A stretch of 64,000 nucleotides of DNA from Epibacterium sp. Ofav1-8 (GCF_022348185.1 NZ_JAKRFD010000011.1:62001-126000), one strand, 5' to 3'. Positions 34,374 through 43,303 are shown, counted from the stretch's first letter. The notes: generated from the sequence alone by a model not told the origin. A program made the numbers and translations.

Positions 34374-35477
34374 TCAAATCATCGCGTCGTCATCGCCTCC
34401 GCCAGCAAGAAGCCCCCCCGTCAACCCGCCAAGGAGATCACCGTCACCTCCCAACAGACCACCAACTAGGCCCTCGTCGCCGAGGACACCCGACAGCAGA
34501 CCATCTTCACCACCTAGGAGACCACCGGTCAGACCACCAAGCGGGCTGTCTTCGCCGCCCAGAAGGCCACCAAGAAGATCACCGCCACTGTCGCCATCAG
34601 CCTCACCCAGAAGACCTGTACCTGTAAGCTGACCAACCAGACCATCTGCACCGGTTACACCACTCAACAGACCGTCATTCCCAACGACATCCCCCAACAC
34701 GCCCTCAGACCCGGTAATGTCCCCGAGAAGCCCGTCGTTTCCAGTCACGCTGCCCAGAAGGCCATCGTCGCCGGTCACCGGGTCGAGCAAACCGATATCC
34801 TTCGAAACACTGCCATCGCCCTGAAGCGGCTGCCCGAGCAAAGGCACACCAAGGTCCCCAAGCAAACCATCGGCACCAAGAAGATCGCCCAACAACCCTT
34901 CGGATCCGGTGACCGCACCAAGGAGACCATCATTGCCGGTCAAATCGCCCAACAGCCCTTCGTCGCCAAGCACGGGATCGAGAACTCCCTGCCGCGCGGC
35001 GTCTGTATTATCTGTGATGTCCGTATTGTCAGTCGGGTCAGTGCTGTCGGTGTTATCGGTAGTGTCGGTAGTGTCGGTATTATCCGTATTATCGGTGTTG
35101 TCCGTGTTATCGGTGTTGTCCGTCGGATCGGTACTGACAGCCGGCTCAGAATCGTCACTGTCCGATGCCAGCGCAGCCGCGCCCAGAAGACCGAGGCCGG
35201 CCAGCGCGGCGATTCCATCATCCCCCATCGCGCCACCAACACCTGCGCCACCGGTTGCTTCCTGCTCGAGATCAGCAACCGTCCCATCAGAAAAGACCAG
35301 ACTATGCAAAGAACCGTTCTCTGCTGGCGTGTAAAACCCGTCGACCAACACCCGATCGCCATTCTTAAGCTCAATGGCCAGATCATCACCGGTGCGCAAA
35401 TAACGGAGAACCCCATCGCGCGTAGCATCGATCTGCACGCCAATCTCACTTCCCGCCTGGATCGTCTTATCGGCCAC
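34374..35477 (-). CDS. Acidic repetitive protein with BapA-prefix-like N-terminus, paralogue of the protein at 20618
   Basis: A 367-residue protein. The first about 115 residues are nearly the same as in the 710-residue paralogue (ADKTIQAGSEIGVQIDA, GVLRYLRTGDDLAIELKNGD, HSLVFSDGT, GIAALAGLGLLGAAALAS). Then come a shorter Thr-Asp tract (N-T-D, T-T-D, P-T-D triplets, about 45 residues) and GLLGDLTGNDGLLGAVTGSEG-type units, ending LLAGGGDDDAMI. The GTG at 35477 is preceded by AGGAGA 8 bases upstream; the same GTG/SD layout in both paralogues supports the choice. It is shorter mostly because it has fewer triplets and no 180-bp repeats. A likely type 1 secretion substrate by inference. Confidence 0.75.
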   Translation of the reverse strand: MADKTIQAGSEIGVQIDATRDGVLRYLRTGDDLAIELKNGDRVLVDGFYTPAENGSLHSLVFSDGTVADLEQEATGGAGVGGAMGDDGIAALAGLGLLGAAALASDSDDSEPAVSTDPTDNTDNTDNTDNTDNTDTTDTTDNTDSTDPTDNTDITDNTDAARQGVLDPVLGDEGLLGDLTGNDGLLGAVTGSEGLLGDLLGADGLLGDLGVPLLGQPLQGDGSVSKDIGLLDPVTGDDGLLGSVTGNDGLLGDITGSEGVLGDVVGNDGLLSGVTGADGLVGQLTGTGLLGEADGDSGGDLLGGLLGGEDSPLGGLTGGLLGGEDGLLSGVLGDEGLVGGLLGGDGDLLGGLTGGLLAGGGDDDAMI

Positions 35478-35796
35478 GGCCTTTTCTCCTATTTTTGCAC
35501 CGCGACGCCTCGGCGCCCAGAGATAAATACCTTTGCACGTATTGATTACATACCTTTGATACCTCAAGCAAGCTTATTTCTCTGCACTTTCAAATTGAAG
35601 TCGCGCCCCGGCCAAACAACTCCACTAGTACGGGTGACTCCCGCAAACAGACACAAGATGTGGACACGCCGCGAGCCAGAACGCGCATGAGAACGCAGGG
35701 CTTACATCGTGTCGGCAATGATCGAAGAGATTTGCGCACATGTCGCAGACGGCTCGCACGACAGCGCAAGCCGCCGCGCGTGGCACTGTACCCTAG
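35478..35796. other. Upstream region of the repetitive gene, ending at an IS5 element
   Basis: About 320 bp. The part next to the gene (35490-35620) is fairly A/T-rich like the upstream region of the paralogue at 20618 and probably holds the promoter. No other gene is seen. Confidence 0.4.
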
Positions 35797-36302
35797 GGTC
35801 AGGACCCATTGATTTCCGCCGTGCGGCGTGATTCATCGCCCCCAAAATGAGCGGTGAACATGTCTGACCTTTTCTGGCTAAGCAACGAGCAGATGGCTCG
35901 TCTGGAACCCTTTTTCCCGAAGTCGCACGGCAAACCCCGCGTGGATGACAAGCGGGTTCTGAGTGGGATTATTTTCATCAATCGCAACGGGTTACGATGG
36001 CGCGATGCACCCAAGGAATACGGCCCGCACAAGACGCTCTACAATCGCTGGAAGCGGTGGAGCGACAAGGGCATCTTCGCCGAGATGTTGATTGGTTTGG
36101 CTGCCAATCATGGTGAGGAGAAGACGGTCATGATTGAAGCAACATATCTCAAAGCCCATCGCACGGCCTCCAGCCTTGCGGTGAAAAAGGGGGACGTGGC
36201 CGTCTGATCGGCCGAACCAAGGGCGGCATGAACACCAAACTGCACGCTATCTGTGACAGCAAGGGCCGTCCGCTGCACCTGTTCGTGACTGCAGGTCAAG
36301 TT

Positions 36303-37692
36303 AGATGGAGTGGTTGCCGCCCTCCCTAGACGGCATCGCAATGTGCCAAGGTCGTGGTGTTCAACGCCACGCGCGAAGGAGGACGGCGAGATGAAGAATA
36401 TGATGATTGGGGTCGATCTGGCAAAGGCAGTTTTTCAAGTTCATGGTGCCCTTCGAACGGGGGAAGTCCAGTTCCGCAAGAAGCTGACGCGGAAGCAATT
36501 CTCCGCGTTCATGGCGCAGCAAGAGCCCAGCATGGTGATTTTCGAGGCGTGCGGCAGCGCACATTTTTGGGCCCGTGAGATGGAAGCTCTTGGGCACGAG
36601 GTAAAGCTGATCGCACCGCAATATGTGCGCCCTTTTGTGAAGCGGCAGAAAAATGATGCGGCCGATGCTGAGGCGCTTGTCATTGCGGCACGCCAGCCTG
36701 AGATGCGTTTCGTGGAGCCCAAAACAGTCGAGCAGCAGTCTTGCGCGGCGGTCTTCCGCGGCCGGGAACGCCTGGTGCATCAGCGGACCGCTGATGTGAA
36801 CGCCTTACGGGCTCTGCTGTATGAGCACGGCTATGTGTTTCCGGTCGGCATGTCCCACCTCAATCGCATGACGGCGCTTGTGCAGGATGAGACCGTCGAC
36901 TTGCACGCGCTGATCAGGGAAGAGTGCCTGGACCTGCTCGGGCAGATCGCAGAGAAAACCGCGCGCATCATTGAGCGCACCAAGAAGCTCAAGACGCTGG
37001 CCACCCAGTCAAACAGAGCACGCCGACTGCAGACGATGCCGGGTGTTGGACCGCTGACAGCCGTTGCAGTCGAAGCGTTCGGTCCCGACATGGTGGAATT
37101 CAAAACCGGGCGCAACTTTGCGGCTTGGTTGGGCCTTGTTCCTCGGCAACATTCCTCCGGAGGCAAGGAGCGCCTTGGTCGCATGACTAAGGCTGGTCAA
37201 GCCGATATCCGACGCCTGTTGATCATCGGCGCAATGTCGCGACTGAACTGGCTCGGACAGCGCACAATTACGGAGGGCAGCTGGCTGTTACGCATGCTGG
37301 CGCGCAAACCCAGGATGCTGGTCGCGATCGCGCTCGCCAACAAGATGGCCCGCCAGATCTGGGCGATGCTGACAAAGAATGAAGATTACAGAGATCCGGC
37401 GATGGCGGTCGTGGCATGATGCTCATGTCGAACCGTTAGGGCCGGTGCCGAGGGAGTGTGAGAAGACGACGACCTGAATGGGCAAAATGATCGAACAGAT
37501 CTGGATTGGGAAAACCAGTTAGTCGCTACGAGCATTGAGCTCGAAAGTCAGATTTGGACCCAGTCTGCTGATCACCATCCCGGCCCGCGGCTTCTGGAAA
37601 CGCCGTATCATGAAGGCCTCACAGAAGTTCGCACTCGATCACACGCTAATATGGTCAAAAGCTTCTTGCACTACGGGCGGCAACCACAGAAG
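36303..37692 (+). mobile_element. IS110-family element inserted in the IS5 transposase gene
   Basis: The host IS5 sequence GGTCAAGTTAG stops at about 36304 and resumes with AGCGACTAC at about 37691, which places the ends within two bases. No long target duplication is present, as usual for IS110. About 270 bases of non-coding sequence follow the transposase gene. Confidence 0.8.
36391..37419 (+). CDS. IS110-family transposase, intact
   Basis: A 342-residue DEDD transposase. The N-terminal RuvC-like part has MMIGVDLAKAVFQVHGAL with the first Asp, FEACGSAHFWAREMEALGHEVKLIAPQYVRPFVKRQKNDAADAEALVIAA with the Glu and the Asp pair. The C-terminal transposase_20 part has LQTMPGVGPLTAVAVEAFG, FAAWLGLVPRQHSSGGKERLG and the catalytic Ser region RRLLIIGAMS. 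AAGGAGGAC precedes the ATG at good spacing. No stop or shift is visible, so it could be active. Confidence 0.92.
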   Translation: MKNMMIGVDLAKAVFQVHGALRTGEVQFRKKLTRKQFSAFMAQQEPSMVIFEACGSAHFWAREMEALGHEVKLIAPQYVRPFVKRQKNDAADAEALVIAARQPEMRFVEPKTVEQQSCAAVFRGRERLVHQRTADVNALRALLYEHGYVFPVGMSHLNRMTALVQDETVDLHALIREECLDLLGQIAEKTARIIERTKKLKTLATQSNRARRLQTMPGVGPLTAVAVEAFGPDMVEFKTGRNFAAWLGLVPRQHSSGGKERLGRMTKAGQADIRRLLIIGAMSRLNWLGQRTITEGSWLLRMLARKPRMLVAIALANKMARQIWAMLTKNEDYRDPAMAVVA

Positions 37693-38104
37693 CGACTACA
37701 TCAGCGCACGGGCTTTGGTGAGCAGCCTGCCGAAAGTCGATTGACTGCTCGGGGATCGCGGTTATGACGCCGATTGGTTCCGTGAAGCATTGAACGACAA
37801 CGGGATACGCGCCTGCATCCCAGGCCGGAAGAAACGCAAAACGCCGGTCAAATACGACAAGCGCAGATACAAGCGTCGCAACCGGATCGAAATCATGTTC
37901 GGTAGGCTTAAGGATTGGAGGCGTGTCGCGACCCGTTATGACCGCTGCCCCAAGGTGTTTCTCTCTGCCATCGCGCTCGCGGCTCTCGTCATTTATTGGT
38001 TATGAATCCTGACCCTAGTCAATACTGCGAGTTGCGACGAAAATCTGCTTCGGTGAAGTGTAGTGAGGGATCTGTCGATGTACCAAATGTTTGATTTGGG
38101 CCGT

Positions 38105-38478
38105 CAAACCCTTGGGCCTCGCTGGCCGCGCCGACTTTGCAAAGCTCACTTTCTGCGCTTCGCCGACCTTCAAGCAAGGCGCGGCATCGCCAGGGCCAGT
38201 TGAGCAAACTTGAAGGTCTGCTACCGGGAAGTCTTTCGCGCTTGCAGCAGAGACATCGCCGCGCCCTGCATGAATGTCGTGATTGGGCTGACTGGGGTCA
38301 TCCCGTGGCTCATGCAAGGATCTGCTTGCCAAGATCTAGGCGCCGCATCGCCGCAAGTCCGGTGTGAGCCCGACCTGTGAATTCGATTTTCTCGCTGCGA
38401 GCGCACGCAGCGAGAAAAATGAGGCATGAGCGAGAAGTTTAGTGCCGCCGCGTCGCAGAGAAACCGGCCATTCATGTA
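38105..38478 (+). repeat. Dispersed non-coding repeat, copy B
   Basis: It aligns with 4668-5040 over its length in the same orientation (see copy A). It lies between the IS5 end and the ArsR gene. No frame, no inverted ends; function unknown. Confidence 0.55.
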
Positions 38479-38619
38479 GATCGCAACATGGATCAGTGCT
38501 CGAATGTCTATTGGAGTGTCCTTTCGTCCTGCTCTGTGACCAACCCCAGGAGTTGCTGACAGTGAGGCATAGTCCTAAGTATTATTGACAGCACGAGTGA
38601 CTGGCCATTACTTAGGAGT

Positions 38620-38967
38620 ATGGCTAAGTTTGATTCGACCCTCGATCATTGTTTCTCTGCACTCGGTGACCCGACGCGGCGAATGATCTTGCAGCGCCTT
38701 GCCCGTGGTGAGGCAAGCGTGAGCGAATTGGCGGAGCCGCACGATATGGCGCTTCCGTCGTTCATGGGTCACCTCAAGAAATTAGAAGATGCCGGACTGG
38801 TCACGTCGAGAAAGTTGGGCAGAACTCGCATTTGCAAACTGACCCCGGGTGCTTTCACACCTGCCATAGACTGGTTGAGCGAGCAAAGCGCGATCTGGGA
38901 GGGGCGCCTTGACCGTCTTGATGACTACGTCACCAACCTCATGAAAGAACGCACAAATGAAACTTAA
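38620..38967 (+). CDS. ArsR/SmtB-type winged-helix regulator
   Basis: A 115-residue regulator with the ArsR pattern: LDHCFSALGDPTRRMILQRLARGEASVSELAEPHDMALPSFMGHLKKLEDAGLVTSRKLGRTRICKL. This includes the ALGDPTRR helix and the recognition helix around LPSFMGHLKKLE. There are no metal-binding Cys pairs, so it is not an arsenic/cadmium sensor. It belongs to the type usually paired with SRPBCC proteins, as here, where the next gene starts 11 bp before its stop. TAGGAG lies 4-9 bases before the ATG. It probably represses its own four-gene operon. Confidence 0.88.
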   Translation: MAKFDSTLDHCFSALGDPTRRMILQRLARGEASVSELAEPHDMALPSFMGHLKKLEDAGLVTSRKLGRTRICKLTPGAFTPAIDWLSEQSAIWEGRLDRLDDYVTNLMKERTNET

Positions 38968-39430
38968 TCCTAAAACCGATCTCAGCTTTACACGCACCCT
39001 CAATGCACCGCGCTCAGTGCTTTGGGAGTGCTGGACAACGCCGAAGCATATCAAGAACTTCTTCATGCCCACCCCCCACAGCCTCGACTCCTGCGAGATT
39101 GACCTGCGGGTCGGCGGCAAATTCAACACGGTAATGAATGTCGACGGCAAACAGATAGAGAATAAGGGAGTTTATCTTGAAGTTGTCGACGGCGAACGGT
39201 TGGTATTCACCGATACCTATAGCGAGGGCTGGGCGCCGGCTGCTGACCCGTTCATGACTGCCATCGTCGAGTTCAAGGACGATGAGAACGGCGGCACAAT
39301 CTACACGGCGACCGCTCGGCACCGCTCACCGGAGGCGCGACAGACCCACGAGGATATGGGGTTCTTCGATGGTTGGGGGACAGTCGCCACGCAGCTTGAA
39401 GAATACGCGCAATCGCTCGCGAAACACTGA
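38957..39430 (+). CDS. SRPBCC (AHSA1/START-like) domain protein
   Basis: A 157-residue helix-grip protein: LSFTRTLNAPRSVLWECWTTPKHIKNFF, SCEIDLRVGGKFNTVMNVDG, GVYLEVVDGERLVFTDTYSEGW and the C-terminal helix MGFFDGWGTVATQLEEYAQSL. The AHSA1 family binds small hydrophobic ligands or acts on them. ArsR-SRPBCC pairs are common, with the ligand-binding protein as partner or target. It overlaps the ArsR gene by 11 bp and is followed at 12 bp by the DUF4287 gene. The ligand is unknown. Confidence 0.88.
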   Translation: MKLNPKTDLSFTRTLNAPRSVLWECWTTPKHIKNFFMPTPHSLDSCEIDLRVGGKFNTVMNVDGKQIENKGVYLEVVDGERLVFTDTYSEGWAPAADPFMTAIVEFKDDENGGTIYTATARHRSPEARQTHEDMGFFDGWGTVATQLEEYAQSLAKH

Positions 39431-39442
39431 AAGGGTCGCATC

Positions 39443-39676
39443 ATGACATCGTCTGACACCCCGCAGCCGGTCAAAGGTCCGGCGTCGTATTTCCCTTCGA
39501 TTGAAAAGAAATACGGTCGGCCAATCTCTGAGTGGAAATCCCTCATCCGGGACAGTGCCGGCAGGAAACACATGGAGCTTGTCGATTGGCTGAAAACAGA
39601 GCACGGCATGGGGCACGGTCACGCCAATGCTTTGGTTGCCCATACACTCGCCGAAGACAAGAAGAGCGGAGGTTAA
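39443..39676 (+). CDS. DUF4287 domain protein
   Basis: A 77-residue protein matching DUF4287 by eye: PASYFPSIEKKYGRPISEWKSLIRD, KHMELVDWLKTEHGMGHGHANALVAHTLAED. The His-rich GMGHGHANALV is the most conserved part. The domain is often found next to or fused with SRPBCC proteins, in agreement with the gene order here. Function unknown. It is 12 bp behind the SRPBCC gene and 6 bp before the DoxX-like gene. Confidence 0.85.
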   Translation: MTSSDTPQPVKGPASYFPSIEKKYGRPISEWKSLIRDSAGRKHMELVDWLKTEHGMGHGHANALVAHTLAEDKKSGG

Positions 39677-39682
39677 TTTGAA

Positions 39683-40096
39683 ATGAGTCCTACTGTCATG
39701 ATATGGACCGGCCGTATTATTACCGGCATCTTTACACTCTTCATGCTTGTCGCATCGATATCGCCCAAATTGATCGGTGCAGATGTGGCTGCGAATTCCC
39801 TACGCGATCTCGGCTGGCCGGAGGGCTATGCGCTGATGATCGGTGTGATAGAGCTGACATGTCTCATTCTGTACCTAGTCCCGCGCACCAGCACTCTAGG
39901 GGCGATATTGATGATGGCTCTACTTGGTGGCGCAATGGCTACGCAGATCAGGGCGGAAAACCCGCTTTTTAGCCACATCTTGTTCAGCCTGTATCTGGGA
40001 CTGTTCATGTGGGGGGGCTTGTGGCTGCGCAATGCCGCATTGCGCAGGCTGTTTCCGTTGCACAAGCAGGAGGGGAAATACGGCGCTGACGCTTGA
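39683..40096 (+). CDS. DoxX-like membrane protein
   Basis: A 137-residue protein with four membrane helices: WTGRIITGIFTLFMLVASISPKL, YALMIGVIELTCLILYLVP, TLGAILMMALLGGAMATQI and ILFSLYLGLFMWGGLWLRN. The pattern and length match the DoxX-like family. GGAGG lies 10-14 bases before the ATG. It is last of the four-gene ArsR operon. By family knowledge these are poorly understood and some link to redox stress or small-molecule handling. Confidence 0.82.
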   Translation: MSPTVMIWTGRIITGIFTLFMLVASISPKLIGADVAANSLRDLGWPEGYALMIGVIELTCLILYLVPRTSTLGAILMMALLGGAMATQIRAENPLFSHILFSLYLGLFMWGGLWLRNAALRRLFPLHKQEGKYGADA

Positions 40097-40397
40097 GAAA
40101 GAGGCCGTCACCCTGTTGAACGACCGTTTCGGGTACTTGAGCCGGCTCGCAGCGAAGACCACGTCGCATAGGCGAAGGCTTTCTGCGTCTGCAAAAGCCG
40201 CGAGCACGCAAGTCCGCTTCGCCGACCTTCGTGCCGCGAGCAGCGAAATGTGGAATTGAGCCCAAAGCTGCCACTCGCCTGTATGGCCAACGCTGCGGTG
40301 AGGCGTCCCGGAACCGGTCGTTCGGCACTACGCCATCAATCCATCACGTTGCTTTGATAAACCAGTGCCATCGTGTAAGATCAGAAGGTGAGACCTA
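40097..40397. other. Non-coding stretch after the ArsR operon
   Basis: 300 bp with the same GC-rich, palindrome-prone character as the other decayed stretches (for example TTCGCCGACCTTCGTGCCGCGAGCAGCG near 40220, with similarity to short parts of copy B). No gene, RNA or terminator is evident. Confidence 0.4.
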
Positions 40398-40660
40398 TTG
40401 AGGTGCGGTATGACAGCTTCAAATTATTCACGTCTCACTCCCTCATGCGATCTCGGGAAAAAGCAGCCTAAGAAGAAGAAGGTGGCAAAGCTGCTTGATA
40501 TCTGCAGGCAATCAAATACGCCGGTAAGAAAGCGCATTAACCCAGGGTTTGCAACGCAGTACTCGCCGGAGTTCTTGACAGCTTTCAGGGAGATATGTGG
40601 AAACTACGCCGCATCCAACTTTCAATATCCTGCCCGGCAGGTTTTGATACTGATGCTGGA
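40398..40660 (+). pseudogene. Transposase/integrase N-terminal fragment cut by ISKra4
   Basis: The frame MTASNYSRLTPSCDLGKKQPKKKK, then TQYSPEFLTAFREICGNYA, looks like the N-terminal helix-turn-helix region of integrase-core transposases (patterns such as YGPEVLAALREIW), but the match is weak. It runs straight into the left inverted repeat of the ISKra4 element at 40661. The rest of the gene was not recognised beyond the right end at 42080. Confidence 0.4.
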
Positions 40661-42080
40661 GGGAGTGGGCAAAATCTGGGGGTCTTATGCGGCAATTGGG
40701 TGATTTGAGACTGACAGACGGCCATCGAGAACCGCGGCTCTGGTGACGGCCGCATTGTGGGCTCCGCGCGGTGACCATCTCATGCGGCGGCGTTTTCCCA
40801 TGCGCGCGTTTCCGATGTCATCGACGCAACCTTCCGCGCGGGAGGTCGAGATCGGTAAACCTCGGCGATATCGCTTACCGTAGTTGACCAACGACCCCAT
40901 GTTGTTCGTGAGATAGCTGTGGAGATCATGGCATCGCGCCAGCGCTCTCTGTGCTTGATCTCGAACCGCGAGGTCGTATTTGGCAAGCCTTGCGCAATCA
41001 ACGATCATCCATTGAAGGTGTGTGCCGGCTACCTGAATTTTGCCGTGCCAAAGGTTCCATCTCAGTGTCTCGGCCGGGGTCATGAGAATTGCCGTTGTTC
41101 CAGGGAAGTCTTTCCTCTGAACGAGGCCCCTGATTGCGTTCTCCACATGCTGAACCCGCATCGAGATGTGCCACCGATCGAGGATGTGTTTTACTTGTCC
41201 ATCGGTTGCGCCGCGGATGAGGTTTGGGAGCGCTGCCTCACCGTCTGAAATTACGGTAACGGGTCGCCGGTCGTCCCACCCGAGGGCGTCCAAATCGCGA
41301 CGAAGCTGCGCAGCAGGCGAGATCGCAGCTTGTGGCGCAAGGCCAAAGCGGCGGCACATGTCGCGTGTTTCGATCTTGCCGACCGCGACATCAAGGTGAC
41401 GCTTCTGGTATTCCGGCCTGCACCGGATGTGAGCTCCGTCGATGAACACGGTCAGAGGATTTGAAGAGATGGTTTCGCACGCTGGCGGCTCTGTGTCGGC
41501 AATGTCTTTCGCGACTTTGCCGAGACGGTTGCGCACGGTAGTATTGTGTTGCCTTGCGCAGGGCAAAAAGGTCTCCAGGATCCGGGCAGCTTCCCGAAAC
41601 GAATGGCGGGCGCCCAGCTCTGCCTGAAGTGTCTTTAGCTCAGGCGTCGCTCGATGACGGAGAACCTGTGCAAATGGCGAAAGCGCGTCGCCTTCTCCCA
41701 GCCGACAAGAACATTTGCGACGCCGGAGAATCCTTCCCCGAAACCGTCCAAAGAGCGTGTCGAAAACCCGGGGGCGGTAATCGTGAACGGGTCTGCTGCG
41801 ACCACATCTAGGACAAATCCGGCTTGCTGCGGAAATCTCTTCGATTTGGTGTTGTAGAACTGACCCTTGGAGCTGCGCCAGAATAGCTTTCCCTTGTTCG
41901 AGCTGAAGCCCCAACTGGCTATGAAACTGGTCGGTCAAACTGAGACGGTCGAGCTCTTCCGTCCGCTTCTCTCCCGTTTTAGCAGTGGTCTCCACGATAA
42001 TCCGAACGTCCATGTCAGCCTCCAGTGATCAAGAAAACTCCTGCAGCTTAACCGAACACCCCCAGCTTTTGCCCACTCCC
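40661..42080 (-). mobile_element. ISKra4-family insertion sequence, complete (1420 bp)
   Basis: Terminal inverted repeats GGGAGTGGGCAAAA-CTGGGGGT are present at both ends (40661 onward and complement ending at 42080, with one mismatch at the dash). The single long frame inside is an ISKra4-type transposase. No target duplication was recognised. Confidence 0.85.
40685..42013 (-). CDS. ISKra4-family transposase
   Basis: A 442-residue transposase. It starts MDVRIIVETTAKTGEKRTEEL and has the zinc-finger-like CPRCGRSRPVHDYRPRVFDTLFG with further Cys in CSC, then LGARHSFREAARILETFLP, the first catalytic Asp in LTVFIDGAHIRCRPEY, the second in TVISDGEAALP, HILDRWHISMRVQHVE, and a C-terminal Arg/Trp-rich end RMRWSPRGAHNAAVTRAAVLDG. 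The motif order matches ISKra4 (ISAzba1-type) transposases, and the frame is unbroken. A decayed relative is at about 56755-57045. Confidence 0.88.
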   Translation of the reverse strand: MDVRIIVETTAKTGEKRTEELDRLSLTDQFHSQLGLQLEQGKAILAQLQGSVLQHQIEEISAASRICPRCGRSRPVHDYRPRVFDTLFGRFRGRILRRRKCSCRLGEGDALSPFAQVLRHRATPELKTLQAELGARHSFREAARILETFLPCARQHNTTVRNRLGKVAKDIADTEPPACETISSNPLTVFIDGAHIRCRPEYQKRHLDVAVGKIETRDMCRRFGLAPQAAISPAAQLRRDLDALGWDDRRPVTVISDGEAALPNLIRGATDGQVKHILDRWHISMRVQHVENAIRGLVQRKDFPGTTAILMTPAETLRWNLWHGKIQVAGTHLQWMIVDCARLAKYDLAVRDQAQRALARCHDLHSYLTNNMGSLVNYGKRYRRGLPISTSRAEGCVDDIGNARMGKRRRMRWSPRGAHNAAVTRAAVLDGRLSVSNHPIAA

Positions 42081-42407
42081 CCCCGCCGCTATCTTCTTTT
42101 CGCCACGCCCGATCCGAGGCCTTTGATCTTTGGAAAGGCTACGCACTCGAGATGACCGCCTGACGGGCGCGGATCAGGCCGCGTTCAGCCAGGCTTAAAT
42201 AGGTTGGCAATGCCGGTGCGACGAGTAGCTTAAATTGGGCCAGGCCCTATCAAAGAGATCGGGAGTGATCCGAATTAATGTTGACCGATCAGTGTACCTT
42301 TGCTAACCATCGCCCGAGTAGAGGAGTGCCCTGCAGATGATCAAGTGATTTCCTGTCTAAGTTGAAGCCATTTGGCTTCTTTGGAAATCTTTTTGCAGGA
42401 GCACTAT
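42081..42407. other. Gap between ISKra4 and the DHFR-like gene
   Basis: About 330 bp. No gene is recognised. GCCATTTGGC near 42368 is a small palindrome 40 bp before the next start and might be part of its promoter. Otherwise featureless. Confidence 0.35.
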
Positions 42408-42938
42408 ATGCATCCGATTATTTATGATGTGTCCGTTTCCGTGGACGGCTTTATCTGTGGTTTGTCTGGTGATATCTCGAAATTTGCCAATGATGGACCG
42501 GTAGTAGATGACTACTTTACTAGGCTTGGCACTTACAGGATGGCTCTCATGGGTCGGAAGACCTATGAGTTCGGATATGAGTTCGGCCTTGAACCCGGTT
42601 GCAATCCGTACTCGCACATGCAGTCGATTATTTTCTCTGATAGCCTTCGAATGCCACAAGGGTCTGAAGTAGAGGTACGAAAGCGTCCAAGCCCTGAGGT
42701 CATACGGCAGTTGACTCGAGATGCTACAGGGCCTGTCTATCTGTGTGGCGGTGGCGACTTTGCAGGTTGGATGCTTGAGCATAAACTGATTGACCGCCTC
42801 ATTCTAAAACGAGCGCCTTGCGTTCTAGGATGTGGAGTACGTTTATTTGGCGGCACCCCACCGGCGAGCACTCTAACTCGGATCAATACGAAAACCTATG
42901 AAAATGGTTATGTTTTGGAGGAATTCTTGGTCCAGTAG
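42408..42938 (+). CDS. Dihydrofolate-reductase/RibD-C-like protein
   Basis: A 176-residue protein with the DHFR-like fold pattern: IIYDVSVSVDGFICGLSGD at the N-terminus, ALMGRKTYEFGYEFGL (NADPH-side motif, about 50), PVYLCGGGDFAGWMLEHKLIDRL (about 117) and CGVRLFGG. It matches the RibD C-terminal/YyaP-YwjB type of small reductases, not the drug-target FolA. The ATG at 42408 has GCAGGAG 7-13 bases upstream, so I prefer it to the ATG at 42372. It stands alone between mobile elements; substrate unknown. GC content is lower than the window average, hinting at separate origin. Confidence 0.82.
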   Translation: MHPIIYDVSVSVDGFICGLSGDISKFANDGPVVDDYFTRLGTYRMALMGRKTYEFGYEFGLEPGCNPYSHMQSIIFSDSLRMPQGSEVEVRKRPSPEVIRQLTRDATGPVYLCGGGDFAGWMLEHKLIDRLILKRAPCVLGCGVRLFGGTPPASTLTRINTKTYENGYVLEEFLVQ

Positions 42939-43303
42939 TTTTCGTTTGTGTTGAGGGCTTCGTTGCGCGGCGGGAGACCAAAGCGAAGATCTTTGATCTA
43001 GCGTACGATGTTTGGTAGAGTATACGTCGTAAAATCTGGATTTTTTGGATTGGATAAGTTTCTCAACAAATACAAGCAAAGACAAATTGGGGGTGGATCT
43101 CTTCCTTTCTCGGCGTTGTCATGCGCAACGCTGCAGGTGTAATCATCTGAAGTTGCTAGGGAACCACCCCAAGGCGTTTCCACTATTGGGTTCCACCTAG
43201 TCAAAGCATCTCCGACGAATTTCAACGGTGCATTCTGATGATCATAAGAGGGCTTGGCGGCATCGACGAGTGTGATCTTGATGGTAGTGACAAAGGAATA
43301 TCT
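42939..43303. other. Gap before the GST gene
   Basis: 365 bp, relatively A/T-rich compared with the surroundings. No gene with a ribosome binding site or RNA was found. Confidence 0.35.

Larger units (their letters stand above)
35860..38005 (+). pseudogene. IS5-family transposase, interrupted
   Basis: The N-terminal part reads MSDLFWLSNEQMARLEPFFP, RVDDKRVLSGIIFINRNGLRWRDAP and the start of the DDE core around MIEATYLKAHRTASSLAVKKGD. After a frame change it goes on with TKGGMNTKLHAICDSKGRPLHLFVTAGQV. An IS110 copy is inserted at about 36303. The rest resumes at about 37692 (SDYISARALVSSLPKVD), has a TGA at 37741 where these proteins have Trp, then continues LLGDRGYDADWFREALNDNGIRACIPGRKKR and NRIEIMFGRLKDWRRVATRYDR. 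Three separate lesions make it dead. Confidence 0.88.
35797..38014 (+). mobile_element. IS5-family (IS427-like) element split by an IS110 insertion
   Basis: Ends are inverted repeats: GGTCAGGACCC at the left and the complement of GGTCAGGATTC at the right. It is flanked on both sides by CTAG (35793-35796 and 38015-38018), a perfect 4-bp target duplication typical for this group. Without the about 1.39 kb insert the element is about 830 bp. Confidence 0.88.

Noticed and set aside
20618-35477. Classical RTX toxins or adhesins
   Set aside because: Gly-Asp-rich repeats are present but not the GGxGxDxUx nonapeptide; calling them RTX would overstate.
30786-35477. LapD/LapG-type adhesin release system
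   Set aside because: No transglutaminase-like protease or c-di-GMP receptor gene and no di-alanine cleavage site context seen.
40398-40703. A 101-residue intact gene
   Set aside because: Its last codons lie in the ISKra4 inverted repeat, so the natural end is lost; kept only as a doubtful fragment.
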